DNA of 64,000 nt from Aequorivita antarctica (GTDB lineage: Bacteria > Bacteroidota > Bacteroidia > Flavobacteriales > Flavobacteriaceae). This document shows, piece after piece, positions 1 to 7,696 of this stretch. The position numbers were made by a program, and so were the translations under genes. The stretch lies in contig NZ_VORT01000004.1 in the NCBI RefSeq assembly GCF_007997155.1, positions 62,001-126,000 on the forward strand. Direction: 5' to 3'. Position 1 is the first letter of the stretch; each line of letters starts with the position of its first letter. The notes beneath the pieces are model-generated. The model was not told where the DNA came from. It worked only from the letters and a program-made list of their open reading frames with translations, and ran no database searches.

Positions 1-601
1 TGCTTAATTTATAAACCGTATAAGTATTGTCCTTTTCACGCACAGCAATAAGATTATCATTGATAAAGGTGGAGCGAATGATTGGTGGATTTTGCTTTAA
101 TTTTAGCTCGTCGAACAGTAAATTGTTAGGTCCCCTTAGGAGTTGTATTGTTGCATTCTTCGTGTCTATTACCAATTCATTGTAGCTATAGTTTACAATA
201 TGCTTTCCCAGTACATTGGTGGTGCCTGTATCTTCTTTATAGTATTTAATAACTCTGGCATAACCGTTTTCAAAAGGGGTAGCAGCAAGATAATCTGCAG
301 GAATCACTTTTTCCCCCTTAGTGTTAATATAACCATAGAAGGTAATGCCGTCTCTCACTTCTTGAACTAAACAGTATCCCTCACTAAAAACAGGGGCTCC
401 ATTAGGTGAAACAACTATATCTTTTCTGTAAGCTATAGTAAGTGTTCCAGTATCATTAACAAATCCCCAAGAATTACCTTTTTTAACTCCTGCTAGCCCT
501 TCTTGAAAAGGGGCTATTTCATCAACCTCTGTAAGTACCTGTGCGGTTGAAAGAAAGGATAAACTTGTTAGCAGCAGCGTAATTAATATTGCAAGTTTCA
601 T
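1..601 (-). CDS. WG-repeat secreted protein, C-terminus outside window
   Basis: The minus strand is open from an ATG at 601 to the left edge (about 200 residues seen). Residues 1-20 form a Sec signal peptide ending STAQ. The rest has KKG/WGFVND and YGYINTKGEKVIPADY units spaced like WG (KWG) repeats, in which a short beta segment with W/Y-G-x-I/V-N/D recurs. Such proteins are exported and of unknown function, possibly binding ligands or surfaces. The start is supported by the signal peptide and by a Crp/Fnr-type promoter just upstream (641-683). The C-terminal end is not visible. Confidence 0.8.
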   Translation of the reverse strand, partial: MKLAILITLLLTSLSFLSTAQVLTEVDEIAPFQEGLAGVKKGNSWGFVNDTGTLTIAYRKDIVVSPNGAPVFSEGYCLVQEVRDGITFYGYINTKGEKVIPADYLAATPFENGYARVIKYYKEDTGTTNVLGKHIVNYSYNELVIDTKNATIQLLRGPNNLLFDELKLKQNPPIIRSTFINDNLIAVREKDNTYTVYKLS

Positions 602-640
602 AATAAATCTATTTAACTTCCTTATTACCAATGATATTCA

Positions 641-683
641 TAAAATTAACTGTTGTTTTAGCATTTTAAAATGATATTTATCA
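641..683 (-). promoter_or_regulatory. Crp/Fnr-type box and -7 element for the WG-repeat gene
   Basis: TGATATTTATCA at 672-683 is a perfect TGAT-N4-ATCA palindrome. On the minus strand TAATTTTA (641-648) matches the Bacteroidota -7 consensus TAnnTTTG except at the last base. The centre-to-centre distance is 33 bp, which puts the palindrome near -41.5 from the expected start, the class II activator position. Four other sites in this window have the same geometry. Confidence 0.5.
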
Positions 684-704
684 GTTTAGCTAAAAATTAT
701 TAAA

Positions 705-747
705 TGACAAATGTCATTGTATTGATAAAGTTTGAAGTTTAACTTAG
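705..747 (+). promoter_or_regulatory. Crp/Fnr-type box and -7 element for the stress protein gene
   Basis: TGACAAATGTCA (705-716) sits inside a 16-bp inverted repeat (703-718). TAACTTAG (740-747) differs from TAnnTTTG at one base and is centred 33 bp from the box. Transcription would start near 753, giving a leader of about 185 nt before the universal stress protein ATG at 938. Nothing else is apparent in the 602-937 intergenic stretch. Confidence 0.45.
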
Positions 748-937
748 TTACTTAAAATGATAGTAGTGGTAAAAGCCGTATTATAAAAATGTGAAATGAA
801 CAATTTGTATGTGTTCCAAGCTATAGGGGTTCTACTTTGAAAATATTATGCCTTGCACCACTATAGAAAAATAGGGCAAAAGATGTAGCCTTTATTAGAT
901 CTTTTAAAAGAATGGTATTAATTAAAATTCTTCAAAA

Positions 938-1792
938 ATGAAAAATATTTTACTTCCCACAGATTTTTCCTTAAACGCTTTAAATGCCATAGAATACGCA
1001 ATACAGCTTTTTAAAGATGAAGATTGTACATTCCATTTGCTCAATACATTTACACCGATGGCATATAATGTTGCAACATTGGCAGATAGCTATTCAACCA
1101 TGATGATTGAGGAAATTAACAGACAAAATTCCGAAACCGGACTATTGGAAATTGAAAAACAGCTAAAAAAGAAATTTAATAACCCCAAACACGCTTTTCA
1201 AACATTAGCCTCTTTTAACTTGCTGGTCAGCGAAATTAAAGCGGTGGTCAAAGAACGCAATATTGATTTAATAGTAATGGGCACTAAAGGAGCAACAGGG
1301 GCACAAGAAGTTTTCCTGGGCACAAATACCATGTATACAATTAAAAAGGTGAAATGTGCTGTAATCGCAGTTCCTGCGAATATGAAATATGAAAAACCAA
1401 AGGAGATTTTATTCCCAACAGACTTTAAGTTTTCTATGGAAAATAAATATCTGAAACTTCTTAAATCTATTTGTACAAAACATATATCCCGACTAAATAT
1501 CTTAAATATATACTTCGGCGTACCTCTAGACTCCTCCCAAGAAAAAGTAAAAGACCAATTTGAAGTTTTTTTTAAAGATAACGCCCACCTTTTTCATACA
1601 GCTGAATATGAGGATATAACCGAGGCCGTGGCGCAATTTCAGATAAAATACAAAGCCAATTTCTTAGTGATGATTAATAATAAACATTCCTTTTTTGAAA
1701 ACCTATTTTTTAAACAAGTCATTAAAGAAATGGTATATCATACCAATGTGCCTTTTATGGTAATCCCTTCCACAAAATTAATGAAATCTTAA
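938..1792 (+). CDS. Tandem-domain universal stress protein
   Basis: This 284-residue cytoplasmic protein has two UspA-like domains in tandem, the usual form in Bacteroidota. The first opens with MKNILLPTDFSLNALNA and carries the nucleotide-binding signature GTKGATGAQEVFLG (around residues 110-123). The second opens with PKEILFPTDFKFS (about residue 150) but lacks a clear G-x2-G-x9-G signature, so only the N-terminal domain is likely to bind ATP. Such proteins act in survival under starvation or low oxygen, which fits the Crp/Fnr-type box upstream. A second Usp is at 18003-18833. Confidence 0.9.
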   Translation: MKNILLPTDFSLNALNAIEYAIQLFKDEDCTFHLLNTFTPMAYNVATLADSYSTMMIEEINRQNSETGLLEIEKQLKKKFNNPKHAFQTLASFNLLVSEIKAVVKERNIDLIVMGTKGATGAQEVFLGTNTMYTIKKVKCAVIAVPANMKYEKPKEILFPTDFKFSMENKYLKLLKSICTKHISRLNILNIYFGVPLDSSQEKVKDQFEVFFKDNAHLFHTAEYEDITEAVAQFQIKYKANFLVMINNKHSFFENLFFKQVIKEMVYHTNVPFMVIPSTKLMKS

Positions 1793-2039
1793 ACTCTCTA
1801 AGTGACCTTTGTTTTTTTTTTGATTTTTTAGACAACTTGTTTTTAAATCATTGACATAAATATTTACAATCAATTTTGAAAATGTGCATGGGGTGTATAT
1901 AGAATTCAATTGCATAATTTGCCTGTAAGGCAATATTGTAAACCAAATTGTGGAGGAAAATTTTAGGGATAACATTATTCCTATCAACAACATTTTTGTT
2001 TACCCGGTTTATACATTTAAATAACCAAAATAGAGCATT

Positions 2040-2573
2040 ATGAAAAAACTTAAAAGAATATCTCTTGCCATAATTTCCCTAATGCTGGTATTGTTTGCTC
2101 TTGGCTTTTGGTACAAAGCGACTTATTCAATGGAAGATACGGCTCCAAAGCAAGTAAATTTGGCAGATCTCGACACCAAGATTTTGATTGCTACCCAAGG
2201 AAGTGATTTTAAAAGGGCTATTGTAACCAACATTGTTAACCACTTTAAATTGGATTCTACCTTCCTTAATATCATTGATGTTAAAGAACTCAACACTAAA
2301 AATATCAATGATTACAAAGCCATTGTGATACTACATACCTGGGAATACGGAAATCCACCTCCATCGGTCATGGTTTTTATTGCCAAAAATCTAAAATATA
2401 AAAGTAAATTAATTGTCATGGCAACTTCAGGGAAAGGTACCAATAAAATTGGCGGAATCGATGCGCTCTCTGGAGAATCACTTATTGAAGATGCCAGTGA
2501 TTATTCCGATGAGATAATTGAGCGGATCAATAGAATATTAAAGACTAACACCATTTTAAATCAACCGGAATGA
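2040..2573 (+). CDS. Membrane-anchored protein, possible flavodoxin-like fold
   Basis: There are 177 residues. Residues 5-27 form one N-terminal membrane segment or uncleaved signal. The remainder alternates beta strands and helices: KILIATQGSDFKRAIV near residue 47, DYKAIVILHTWEYGNPPP near 92 and KLIVMATSGKGTNKIGG near 123. This order of a T/S-rich loop, an aromatic-rich loop and a third glycine loop resembles flavodoxins, but the phosphate-binding T/S-x-T-G-x-T motif is not canonical. It is a lone gene between intergenic regions of about 250-280 bp. The function assignment is inference. Confidence 0.55.
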   Translation: MKKLKRISLAIISLMLVLFALGFWYKATYSMEDTAPKQVNLADLDTKILIATQGSDFKRAIVTNIVNHFKLDSTFLNIIDVKELNTKNINDYKAIVILHTWEYGNPPPSVMVFIAKNLKYKSKLIVMATSGKGTNKIGGIDALSGESLIEDASDYSDEIIERINRILKTNTILNQPE

Positions 2574-2788
2574 TAAAGTTTTATATCCAATCCCCTTTTA
2601 AGTTGTTCCAGTATACATGTTGTGGATATTGTATTGAAACCTTTGTCATTAAAATTAATGAACAATTGGTAGCGATAGTTTTTCAACCTTTAAAAACAAG
2701 CGACCGAACTTAAAAAATAAAGAGCTGAAAAATCAAAAAAGAGTATGTCAATATTTTTTTAGTTTCACTTAAAATAGCCCTTTCAGTA

Positions 2789-2832
2789 ATGATATAAATC
2801 ATATTTAATTTAAGGGGTATAATGTAAATTTG
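2789..2832 (+). promoter_or_regulatory. Class II Crp/Fnr-type promoter
   Basis: ATGATATAAATCAT (2789-2802) is a perfect palindrome containing TGAT-N4-ATCA. TAAATTTG (2825-2832) matches the Bacteroidota -7 box TAnnTTTG exactly. Centres are 33 bp apart, placing the palindrome near -41.5. It lies 54 bp before the ATG at 2856 and would drive 2856-3242 and perhaps the following two genes. This is the clearest of the five such sites. Confidence 0.65.
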
Positions 2833-2855
2833 AATTATCCAATATTCTAGAAACT

Positions 2856-3242
2856 ATGGAAACATCTATTGTCTTAGCTAAGTTTTGGGGCTGGTACCTT
2901 CTTATTTTCTTTTTTATTTTAAGCTATAATCCAACCCGTATAAAGCAGATTTTTGATGATCTTAAAGATCGAAAATTTTCAGTTTTGGTAGCATTTATAT
3001 CAATTATAATAGGGTTGCTAAATGTCATATTCCATAATATATGGGATTCAAACTGGACAATTATCATTACCCTAATCGGCTGGATAGCTCTAGTTATGGG
3101 CTTGCTGTTATTTATTCTACCAAATCAAACAGCTAAATGGATTGAATATATAAATGTTAAACTGATACAAGTTATATACGTATTGCTTTTCTTGGTCGGA
3201 TTTTATTTGCTAAATGCAGGTTATCAATTGCTAGATTATTGA
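2856..3242 (+). CDS. Four-helix inner-membrane protein of unknown function
   Basis: A 128-residue, strongly hydrophobic protein with four predicted membrane helices (about residues 10-25, 42-62, 69-88 and 102-122) and short loops. No catalytic motif is visible. It follows the best Crp/Fnr-type promoter in the window and precedes a phosphatidyltransferase and a metallophosphoesterase on the same strand with a 64-bp gap, so it may share their transcript. A role in oxygen or energy stress is suggested only by the promoter. Confidence 0.6.
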   Translation: METSIVLAKFWGWYLLIFFFILSYNPTRIKQIFDDLKDRKFSVLVAFISIIIGLLNVIFHNIWDSNWTIIITLIGWIALVMGLLLFILPNQTAKWIEYINVKLIQVIYVLLFLVGFYLLNAGYQLLDY

Positions 3243-3306
3243 ATCGCTACTATCAATGTTTTTGATTTAACCCTATTTTAAAGATTTTCAATTGTTTAAA
3301 TAAATT

Positions 3307-3918
3307 ATGCTGACCTTCAAGAATTTTAATATTGCCGACTGGTTTTCGTTTTATCGGGTGGCAGTCGCGCCTTTTCTTTTCTTATTGATATTTCTCGATT
3401 TTCGCATACTTTTTACTTGGTTTCTTCTAGTCAGCTATTTAACCGATGCAATTGATGGCTATTTAGCGAGAAAATTAAAAATAACCAGCGCTAGGGGTTC
3501 TCAATTGGATTCATTTGGTGACCAAGTTACACTCATAATTGGAATCATTGGATTGTTTTTCTTTGAGCCTGATTTTATTCAACAAAATCTAACGTTACTG
3601 CTAATTGTATTTGTTCCTTATGGAATACAAATGTTCATTGCTTATAAGAAATATGGAAAAGCGACGGCTTTTCATACATACTTGGCAAAGCTATCAGCAA
3701 TAACACAGGCTGTCTTTATATTGTGGCTTTTATTTTTTGGCCCTGTTTACTGGTTGTTCTATTTTATGGTAGTGCTTGGTTTAATAGAAACCGCCGAAGA
3801 AATAACACTTATTTTCCTATACGATAAATGGGTGGCAGGAGTAAAAGGTTTGTATTGGGCATTAAGAGATAAACGGAGGCTTGAAAAAAGTGATAACACC
3901 AGTAATAAAAAGCAATAA
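3307..3918 (+). CDS. CDP-alcohol phosphatidyltransferase family protein
   Basis: The 203-residue integral membrane enzyme carries the full family signature DG-x2-AR-x8-G-x3-D-x3-D, starting DGYLARKL near residue 50 and ending LDSFGD. The aspartates bind the divalent cation and the CDP-alcohol. About six hydrophobic segments surround it. The family moves a phosphatidyl or diacylglycerol-phosphate group from CDP-diacylglycerol to an alcohol such as glycerol phosphate (PgsA-like); the acceptor cannot be told from sequence. Its stop overlaps the next ATG (TAATG at 3917-3920), so it is translationally coupled to the phosphoesterase. Confidence 0.88.
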   Translation: MLTFKNFNIADWFSFYRVAVAPFLFLLIFLDFRILFTWFLLVSYLTDAIDGYLARKLKITSARGSQLDSFGDQVTLIIGIIGLFFFEPDFIQQNLTLLLIVFVPYGIQMFIAYKKYGKATAFHTYLAKLSAITQAVFILWLLFFGPVYWLFYFMVVLGLIETAEEITLIFLYDKWVAGVKGLYWALRDKRRLEKSDNTSNKKQ

Positions 3919-5138
3919 TGCGATCCTATTCACTTTTTGCGGTTTTTTTACTCTGTATCGCTATTGTTTTGGTTGACGTACTTGCCTTTTATTGGTTGCA
4001 ATCAATCACACAACTTTTTGTTTCTTCAGCAGTAAAAACAATCATTGATATCTTGTTTTGGTCTTTTACTATTGGCCTGGTATCCGTTATTTTAATCCTG
4101 AAAATCCGAATGGAAACTGTACCAATAACCCAAAGGCAGTCCTTGATATCCTCTTTGTATGGATTGACGATTTCTTCTATTATACCTAAATTAATATTTA
4201 CCGTCGTTATCAGTATATTGTATTTTACAAATTATGTTTTTTCTGAAACAGATTCCTTCTTTATTGTTCCTATAGTGGGTTTAATCGCTGGTTTTCTTCC
4301 CTTTTTTATTATTCTATATGCAATTTCTAAGGCAGTCTATAACTTTAAGATCCATCGTGTTATCATTAAACACGAAAATTTACCCGATTCTTTTGAAGAT
4401 TTAAAGATTGTACATATATCCGACCTTCACCTCGGAAGCTTCGGTTATCGATATCGTATTTTGGAAAGAGCGGTTGCCAAAATTAATAAACTTGATGCCG
4501 ACCTTATTTTATTTACAGGCGATCTAGTAAATAACTTTGCATGGGAATTGAATGGATGGGATGCTGTATTAAAAAATTTATCAGCCAAAAAGGGGAAATA
4601 TGCAGTTCTGGGAAATCATGATTATGGCGATTATAGCAAATGGGATTCCCCAGTAGCCAAAAGAGAAAATTTTGAAAAAATAAAAAACTTTTACCAACAG
4701 ATTGGTTTCACATTACTTCTTAATGAAGCAGAACTGCTTATAGAAAACAACCAAAGCATTGCAATTGTAGGCGTTGAAAACTGGGGGCTTCCACCTTTTA
4801 GACAAGATGGCGATCTATTTAAAGCATTGAAAGAAGTAAAGGATATTCCATTTAAAATCTTACTATCCCACGATCCTTCCCATTGGGATGCAGAAGTTGC
4901 AAATCATACTAATATCGCTCTTACACTTTCGGGTCATACCCACGGAATGCAAGCAGGTATAAACTTTATGGGAAAAAAATGGAGTCCCATTAAATATAAA
5001 TACAAACGTTGGGCCGGATTGTATAACTGTAAAAAACAATTCTTATACGTTACTAGGGGACTGGGCTGGCTGGGATTTCCTGGAAGGCTGGGTATGCGAC
5101 CAGAAATCACTTTTATAACTTTAAAAAAGCCAGCCTAA
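3918..5138 (+). CDS. Membrane-anchored metallophosphoesterase
   Basis: There are 406 residues: four hydrophobic segments in the first 140, then a calcineurin-like phosphoesterase domain. Metal-binding motifs appear in order: ISDLHLG (about 168), LFTGDLVNN (about 197), LGNHDYGDY (about 232), LLSHDPSHW (about 314) and LSGHTHGMQAG (about 338). This arrangement resembles YkuE/LpxH-like enzymes. Start overlap with the phosphatidyltransferase suggests a shared job in phospholipid or head-group turnover, for instance dephosphorylating the product; that link is inference. Confidence 0.9.
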   Translation: MRSYSLFAVFLLCIAIVLVDVLAFYWLQSITQLFVSSAVKTIIDILFWSFTIGLVSVILILKIRMETVPITQRQSLISSLYGLTISSIIPKLIFTVVISILYFTNYVFSETDSFFIVPIVGLIAGFLPFFIILYAISKAVYNFKIHRVIIKHENLPDSFEDLKIVHISDLHLGSFGYRYRILERAVAKINKLDADLILFTGDLVNNFAWELNGWDAVLKNLSAKKGKYAVLGNHDYGDYSKWDSPVAKRENFEKIKNFYQQIGFTLLLNEAELLIENNQSIAIVGVENWGLPPFRQDGDLFKALKEVKDIPFKILLSHDPSHWDAEVANHTNIALTLSGHTHGMQAGINFMGKKWSPIKYKYKRWAGLYNCKKQFLYVTRGLGWLGFPGRLGMRPEITFITLKKPA

Positions 5139-5203
5139 ACAAAATTTCATCTTTCCATTTCATTAATGGATAAAATCGGAATGATACTTAAATCTAAAAC
5201 AAA

Positions 5204-5241
5204 CCGCCCAATCAATATCTAATTAAATATTGCTTGAGCGG
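5204..5241. terminator. Bidirectional hairpin between convergent genes
   Basis: CCGCCCAATCAATA (5204-5217) pairs with TATTGCTTGAGCGG (5228-5241), 12 of 14 positions, around a 10-nt loop. It sits between the convergent genes ending at 5138 (+) and 5251 (-), where a shared terminator is expected. The U-tract is weak in both directions. Confidence 0.55.
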
Positions 5242-5250
5242 TATAAACTT

Positions 5251-6168
5251 TTAGTTGCCCCTCTTACTGCTAGTGGTTTTGTCTCTTGCAGGCGATTGTC
5301 TTACTGGTAATCGCTGAACATTTTGTTTCTGTTGAACTCTATTCGTATTAAATTTATCAGAATTTACACGCACAGGATTTGGACTAACCTTATCAATACT
5401 TCTATAAGTGCTCGGTTCTGGATTGTTTATCCTAGGACGGTAAACCTGTAGCTCATCTTGATTTCGAGCTACCGAGGGTATTTTTTTCACCTCCCTAAGA
5501 GGAACTGACTCAATTTTCCTATCGGTATATTTTTCTACCTCATTAACATCAGGCCCTTTCGCATAATATTGGTTGTGATACCGAGTTGTACCATAGTTGT
5601 TATTTATTCTAATCCGACTTGTAAAACGATCATCCAGATTGCTTCGGCCTCTATTGCTAAGGTCTCTGTCGTAAATATAAATATGATCTACCACGTTCCA
5701 GTAAATTATTGGCGGTCTCCAGGTACCATACCAAACAACCACATTCACTGAAGGCATTAAAGGAGCCCAGGCGTAATAATCATCTATATCTCCCCAAAGT
5801 ACCCATGCGGGCGACCACTCATATCCAGGAATCCATAACCATCCGTATAAATCATCATATAACCAACGCCCGTAGTGAAAAGGAGCCCAACCCCAACTGT
5901 AATTCGAAATCCAAATCCATCCATCAACAGAATAATTCCAATGCCCATTTGTCAAATAAGGCCTAAAATCACCCTCAACAGAAGGCTGCCAAACATGTCC
6001 ATATCCAGGATAATCAATCCATATGCCATAAGGAGAGAGCCCGTCATAGAAACTTTGATAAGTTATTGTAGTTACAACTCTTTGAGCCGCCACCTTATCT
6101 ATTGTTATACTGCCAATGAATAAAAATAAACAAGTCAACAGCACTTTATAATTGTGATTCTTTTTCAT
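5251..6168 (-). CDS. DUF6600-like YxWxP-repeat secreted protein
   Basis: A 305-residue exported protein with a signal peptide (residues 1-28, ending KVAAQ). Residues 35-165 hold tryptophan/tyrosine-rich units, beginning FYDGLSPYGIWIDYPGYG and continuing with YSWGWAPFHYGRW, GWLWIPGYEWSPAW and YYAWAP. This matches DUF6600-type YxWxP repeats seen in Bacteroidota and Proteobacteria. The C-terminal third is basic and low complexity (N, R, Q, P), possibly binding a polyanion. The molecular role is unknown. A Crp/Fnr-type box at 6323-6334 sits 155 bp upstream of its ATG. Confidence 0.8.
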   Translation of the reverse strand: MKKNHNYKVLLTCLFLFIGSITIDKVAAQRVVTTITYQSFYDGLSPYGIWIDYPGYGHVWQPSVEGDFRPYLTNGHWNYSVDGWIWISNYSWGWAPFHYGRWLYDDLYGWLWIPGYEWSPAWVLWGDIDDYYAWAPLMPSVNVVVWYGTWRPPIIYWNVVDHIYIYDRDLSNRGRSNLDDRFTSRIRINNNYGTTRYHNQYYAKGPDVNEVEKYTDRKIESVPLREVKKIPSVARNQDELQVYRPRINNPEPSTYRSIDKVSPNPVRVNSDKFNTNRVQQKQNVQRLPVRQSPARDKTTSSKRGN

Positions 6169-6291
6169 TTTTTATATCATTTAAGTTAGTAATCAAGTTA
6201 TTTCAACACTGAAACATCCAAGGATTTAACTATCTAGGATATTGCAGCTGTCTATTTGCTTTTAGTAGTTAGGAAAATAGTAGATAGTAAT

Positions 6292-6334
6292 GAAAGATAA
6301 AAAAGGATGAAAATAAATACTATGATATATATCA
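6292..6334 (-). promoter_or_regulatory. Class II Crp/Fnr-type promoter of the DUF6600 gene
   Basis: TGATATATATCA (6323-6334) is a perfect TGAT-N4-ATCA palindrome. Reading leftward, TATCTTTC (complement of 6292-6299) matches TAnnTTTG except at the last base and is centred 33 bp away, the same spacing as at 2789-2832. A leader of roughly 115 nt would precede the ATG at 6168. Confidence 0.5.
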
Positions 6335-6392
6335 GTTAGTTGGGAGTTTGAGAAAGTAGAATTATGGCTGAAAGCTTTGTCGAATTTTGATA

Positions 6393-6470
6393 AAACATGA
6401 AATAGACAAATTGGTTTATGAGTTGTATGGGTTAACGGAGGAGGAGATTGCTATTGTGGGAGCATCTTAA
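6393..6470 (+). pseudogene. C-terminal remnant of a restriction-modification enzyme
   Basis: A short frame reads KHEIDKLVYELYGLTEEEIA and ends IVGAS before TAA at 6468-6470. A tail with D-x-L-V-Y-x-L-Y-G-L-T-E-E-E-I is typical of the last residues of Eco57I-type and other type II/BREX-like restriction-methylation proteins. No upstream part of such a gene is present, so this is a leftover 3' end, pointing to a deletion or a past insertion boundary here. Confidence 0.55.
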
Positions 6471-6513
6471 GCTTTTATTTTTGATGATATTATTTTAGAA
6501 TTGAAGAAAATAA

Positions 6514-6546
6514 AAAACCCGAAAAACATAATATTTATCGGGTTTT
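6514..6546 (-). terminator. Rho-independent terminator of the small-protein operon
   Basis: AAAACCCGA (6514-6522) pairs with TCGGGTTTT (6538-6546) around a 15-nt loop, and the A-run on the left gives a U-tract for leftward transcription. It lies 38 bp beyond the stop of the TIGR03643 gene. Confidence 0.7.
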
Positions 6547-6583
6547 GGTGAAATTTGATAATCTCTAAGAGGAAAAAGTGGGA

Positions 6584-6868
6584 CTATCTTTTACTTATTT
6601 TATTTCCTGAAATTGCTTTTTGTCGTGAGCATTTAAAACGGCTAATTTCAGAACTTCTCATTTTGAGGTGTTTCTTGCTTACGCCACTATTTACGCGTTT
6701 TCGCCAAAGTTTGAAACTACTTTCCTTTAGGTTACCCCGCATTATTTTAATTACTTCCTTCTCCGGAAACCCAAATTGAAATTCAATTGCTTCAAACGGG
6801 GTACGATCTTCCCAGGCCATTTCTATTATTCGGTCTAATTGTCTTTCTGTTAAATCGCTTCCAATCAT
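6584..6868 (-). CDS. TIGR03643 / DUF2805 family protein
   Basis: The 94-residue protein opens MIGSDLTERQLDRIIEMAWE and contains TPFEAIEFQFGFPEKEVIKI and ESSFKLWRKRV, the conserved core of TIGR03643 (DUF2805). The core looks like a helix-turn-helix-like fold, and the C-terminal 25 residues are very basic (SSEISRFKCSRQKA), suggesting nucleic-acid binding. No function is established. Its start overlaps the stop of the DUF2452 gene by 4 bp, so the two are coupled. Confidence 0.85.
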   Translation of the reverse strand: MIGSDLTERQLDRIIEMAWEDRTPFEAIEFQFGFPEKEVIKIMRGNLKESSFKLWRKRVNSGVSKKHLKMRSSEISRFKCSRQKAISGNKISKR

Positions 6869-7275
6869 ATTTCATTTACTTTTTCCCAGGTTTGGTCTAC
6901 ATTTAGATAGAAGCTGCCAATATGCTTAAAATTGCATTGCTCTGGAGCGATTAGGGATAGAAAACTGTTGCCCTCTTTTCTTTTGTACAGATGATAGACT
7001 TCGCCAATTACAGGTTCAAAACTAAATTCGGAGCTAAAAATGAGTCTGTTGTACTCAAACTCACTTATCATTTTTTCATATTCGGCTTTCAGCTCTAAAT
7101 ATTTGGCATTTATTTTATGATTGGTTTTATTGATGCTCCTATTTTTCCAAGCCGTAGTGTCAGTTATTGAAATTACTGGAGCTCCCACAGAAGTTGCATA
7201 CGGTTTTAGAGAAGCATCGTAACGTTTAGTTTTAGTATTGAAAACTACATTGTCTGGTTTTTTTTCTTCGGTCAT
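6865..7275 (-). CDS. DUF2452 domain-containing protein
   Basis: This 136-residue soluble protein matches DUF2452: KPDNVVFNTKTKRYDASLKPY at the N-terminus (about residue 7), the VGAPVI segment near 31, and the C-terminal block GEVYHLYKRKEGNSFLSLI followed by a W/F-rich end. The family has no assigned function and no membrane or signal segment. It is the middle gene of a three-gene leftward operon (Lacal_2735-type, DUF2452, TIGR03643) ended by the terminator at 6514-6546. Confidence 0.85.
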   Translation of the reverse strand: MTEEKKPDNVVFNTKTKRYDASLKPYATSVGAPVISITDTTAWKNRSINKTNHKINAKYLELKAEYEKMISEFEYNRLIFSSEFSFEPVIGEVYHLYKRKEGNSFLSLIAPEQCNFKHIGSFYLNVDQTWEKVNEI

Positions 7276-7290
7276 TATGATTTATTCGGG

Positions 7291-7455
7291 TCAGTTCAAC
7301 TTTTCGAGTTGTTTCATAATTTCTTCAGCTTCAAAAGCTTTTTGATCGCTTAGTTTTCTGTTGGTGGTAGAGAGGTTAAATGATTCTTTCTGTAGTTTCT
7401 GATATTTTTCCTGCAATTTTTCTTTTTGTGTTTTCTTTTTGAAGATTCCAAACAT
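7291..7455 (-). CDS. Lacal_2735 family small protein
   Basis: A 54-residue frame from ATG 7455 to TGA 7291-7293 begins MFGIFKKKTQKEKLQEKY and contains LSTTNRKLSDQKAFEAEEI. This pattern (MFGIFKKK, a charged helix, LST-x-NR-x-x-SD-x-K) is the Lacal_2735 family of tiny flavobacterial proteins. It is mostly coiled helix. It sits 15 bp upstream of the DUF2452 start and probably heads that operon. Function unknown. Confidence 0.8.
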   Translation of the reverse strand: MFGIFKKKTQKEKLQEKYQKLQKESFNLSTTNRKLSDQKAFEAEEIMKQLEKLN

Positions 7456-7604
7456 GGTATTTTTTTATAGGGTTATGTAGCAATTTTTTTTTGGAAAGAT
7501 ACAAAATGTTTAATAAATATATAAATAAGTTAAACAAAATGTTTTAATTAGATATATACTTCGCATTAGCTTCTAATCTTAAATTAAAGGACTTAAACTA
7601 TGTA

Positions 7605-7633
7605 AAACTATAAAGATATGTTGTCTATAGTTT
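7605..7633 (+). promoter_or_regulatory. Inverted repeat upstream of the tail-tube gene
   Basis: AAACTATA (7605-7612) and TATAGTTT (7626-7633) form a perfect 8-bp inverted repeat with a 13-bp spacer. The right arm followed by G resembles a -7 element with one extra spacer base. It lies 64 bp before the ATG at 7697 and could be an operator. Evidence is sequence symmetry only. Confidence 0.25.
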
Positions 7634-7696
7634 GTTTCTGAATTTATAATTACTTTTAAACATGGCTTAACTATTACAAACAGTTAAATAATCTCT

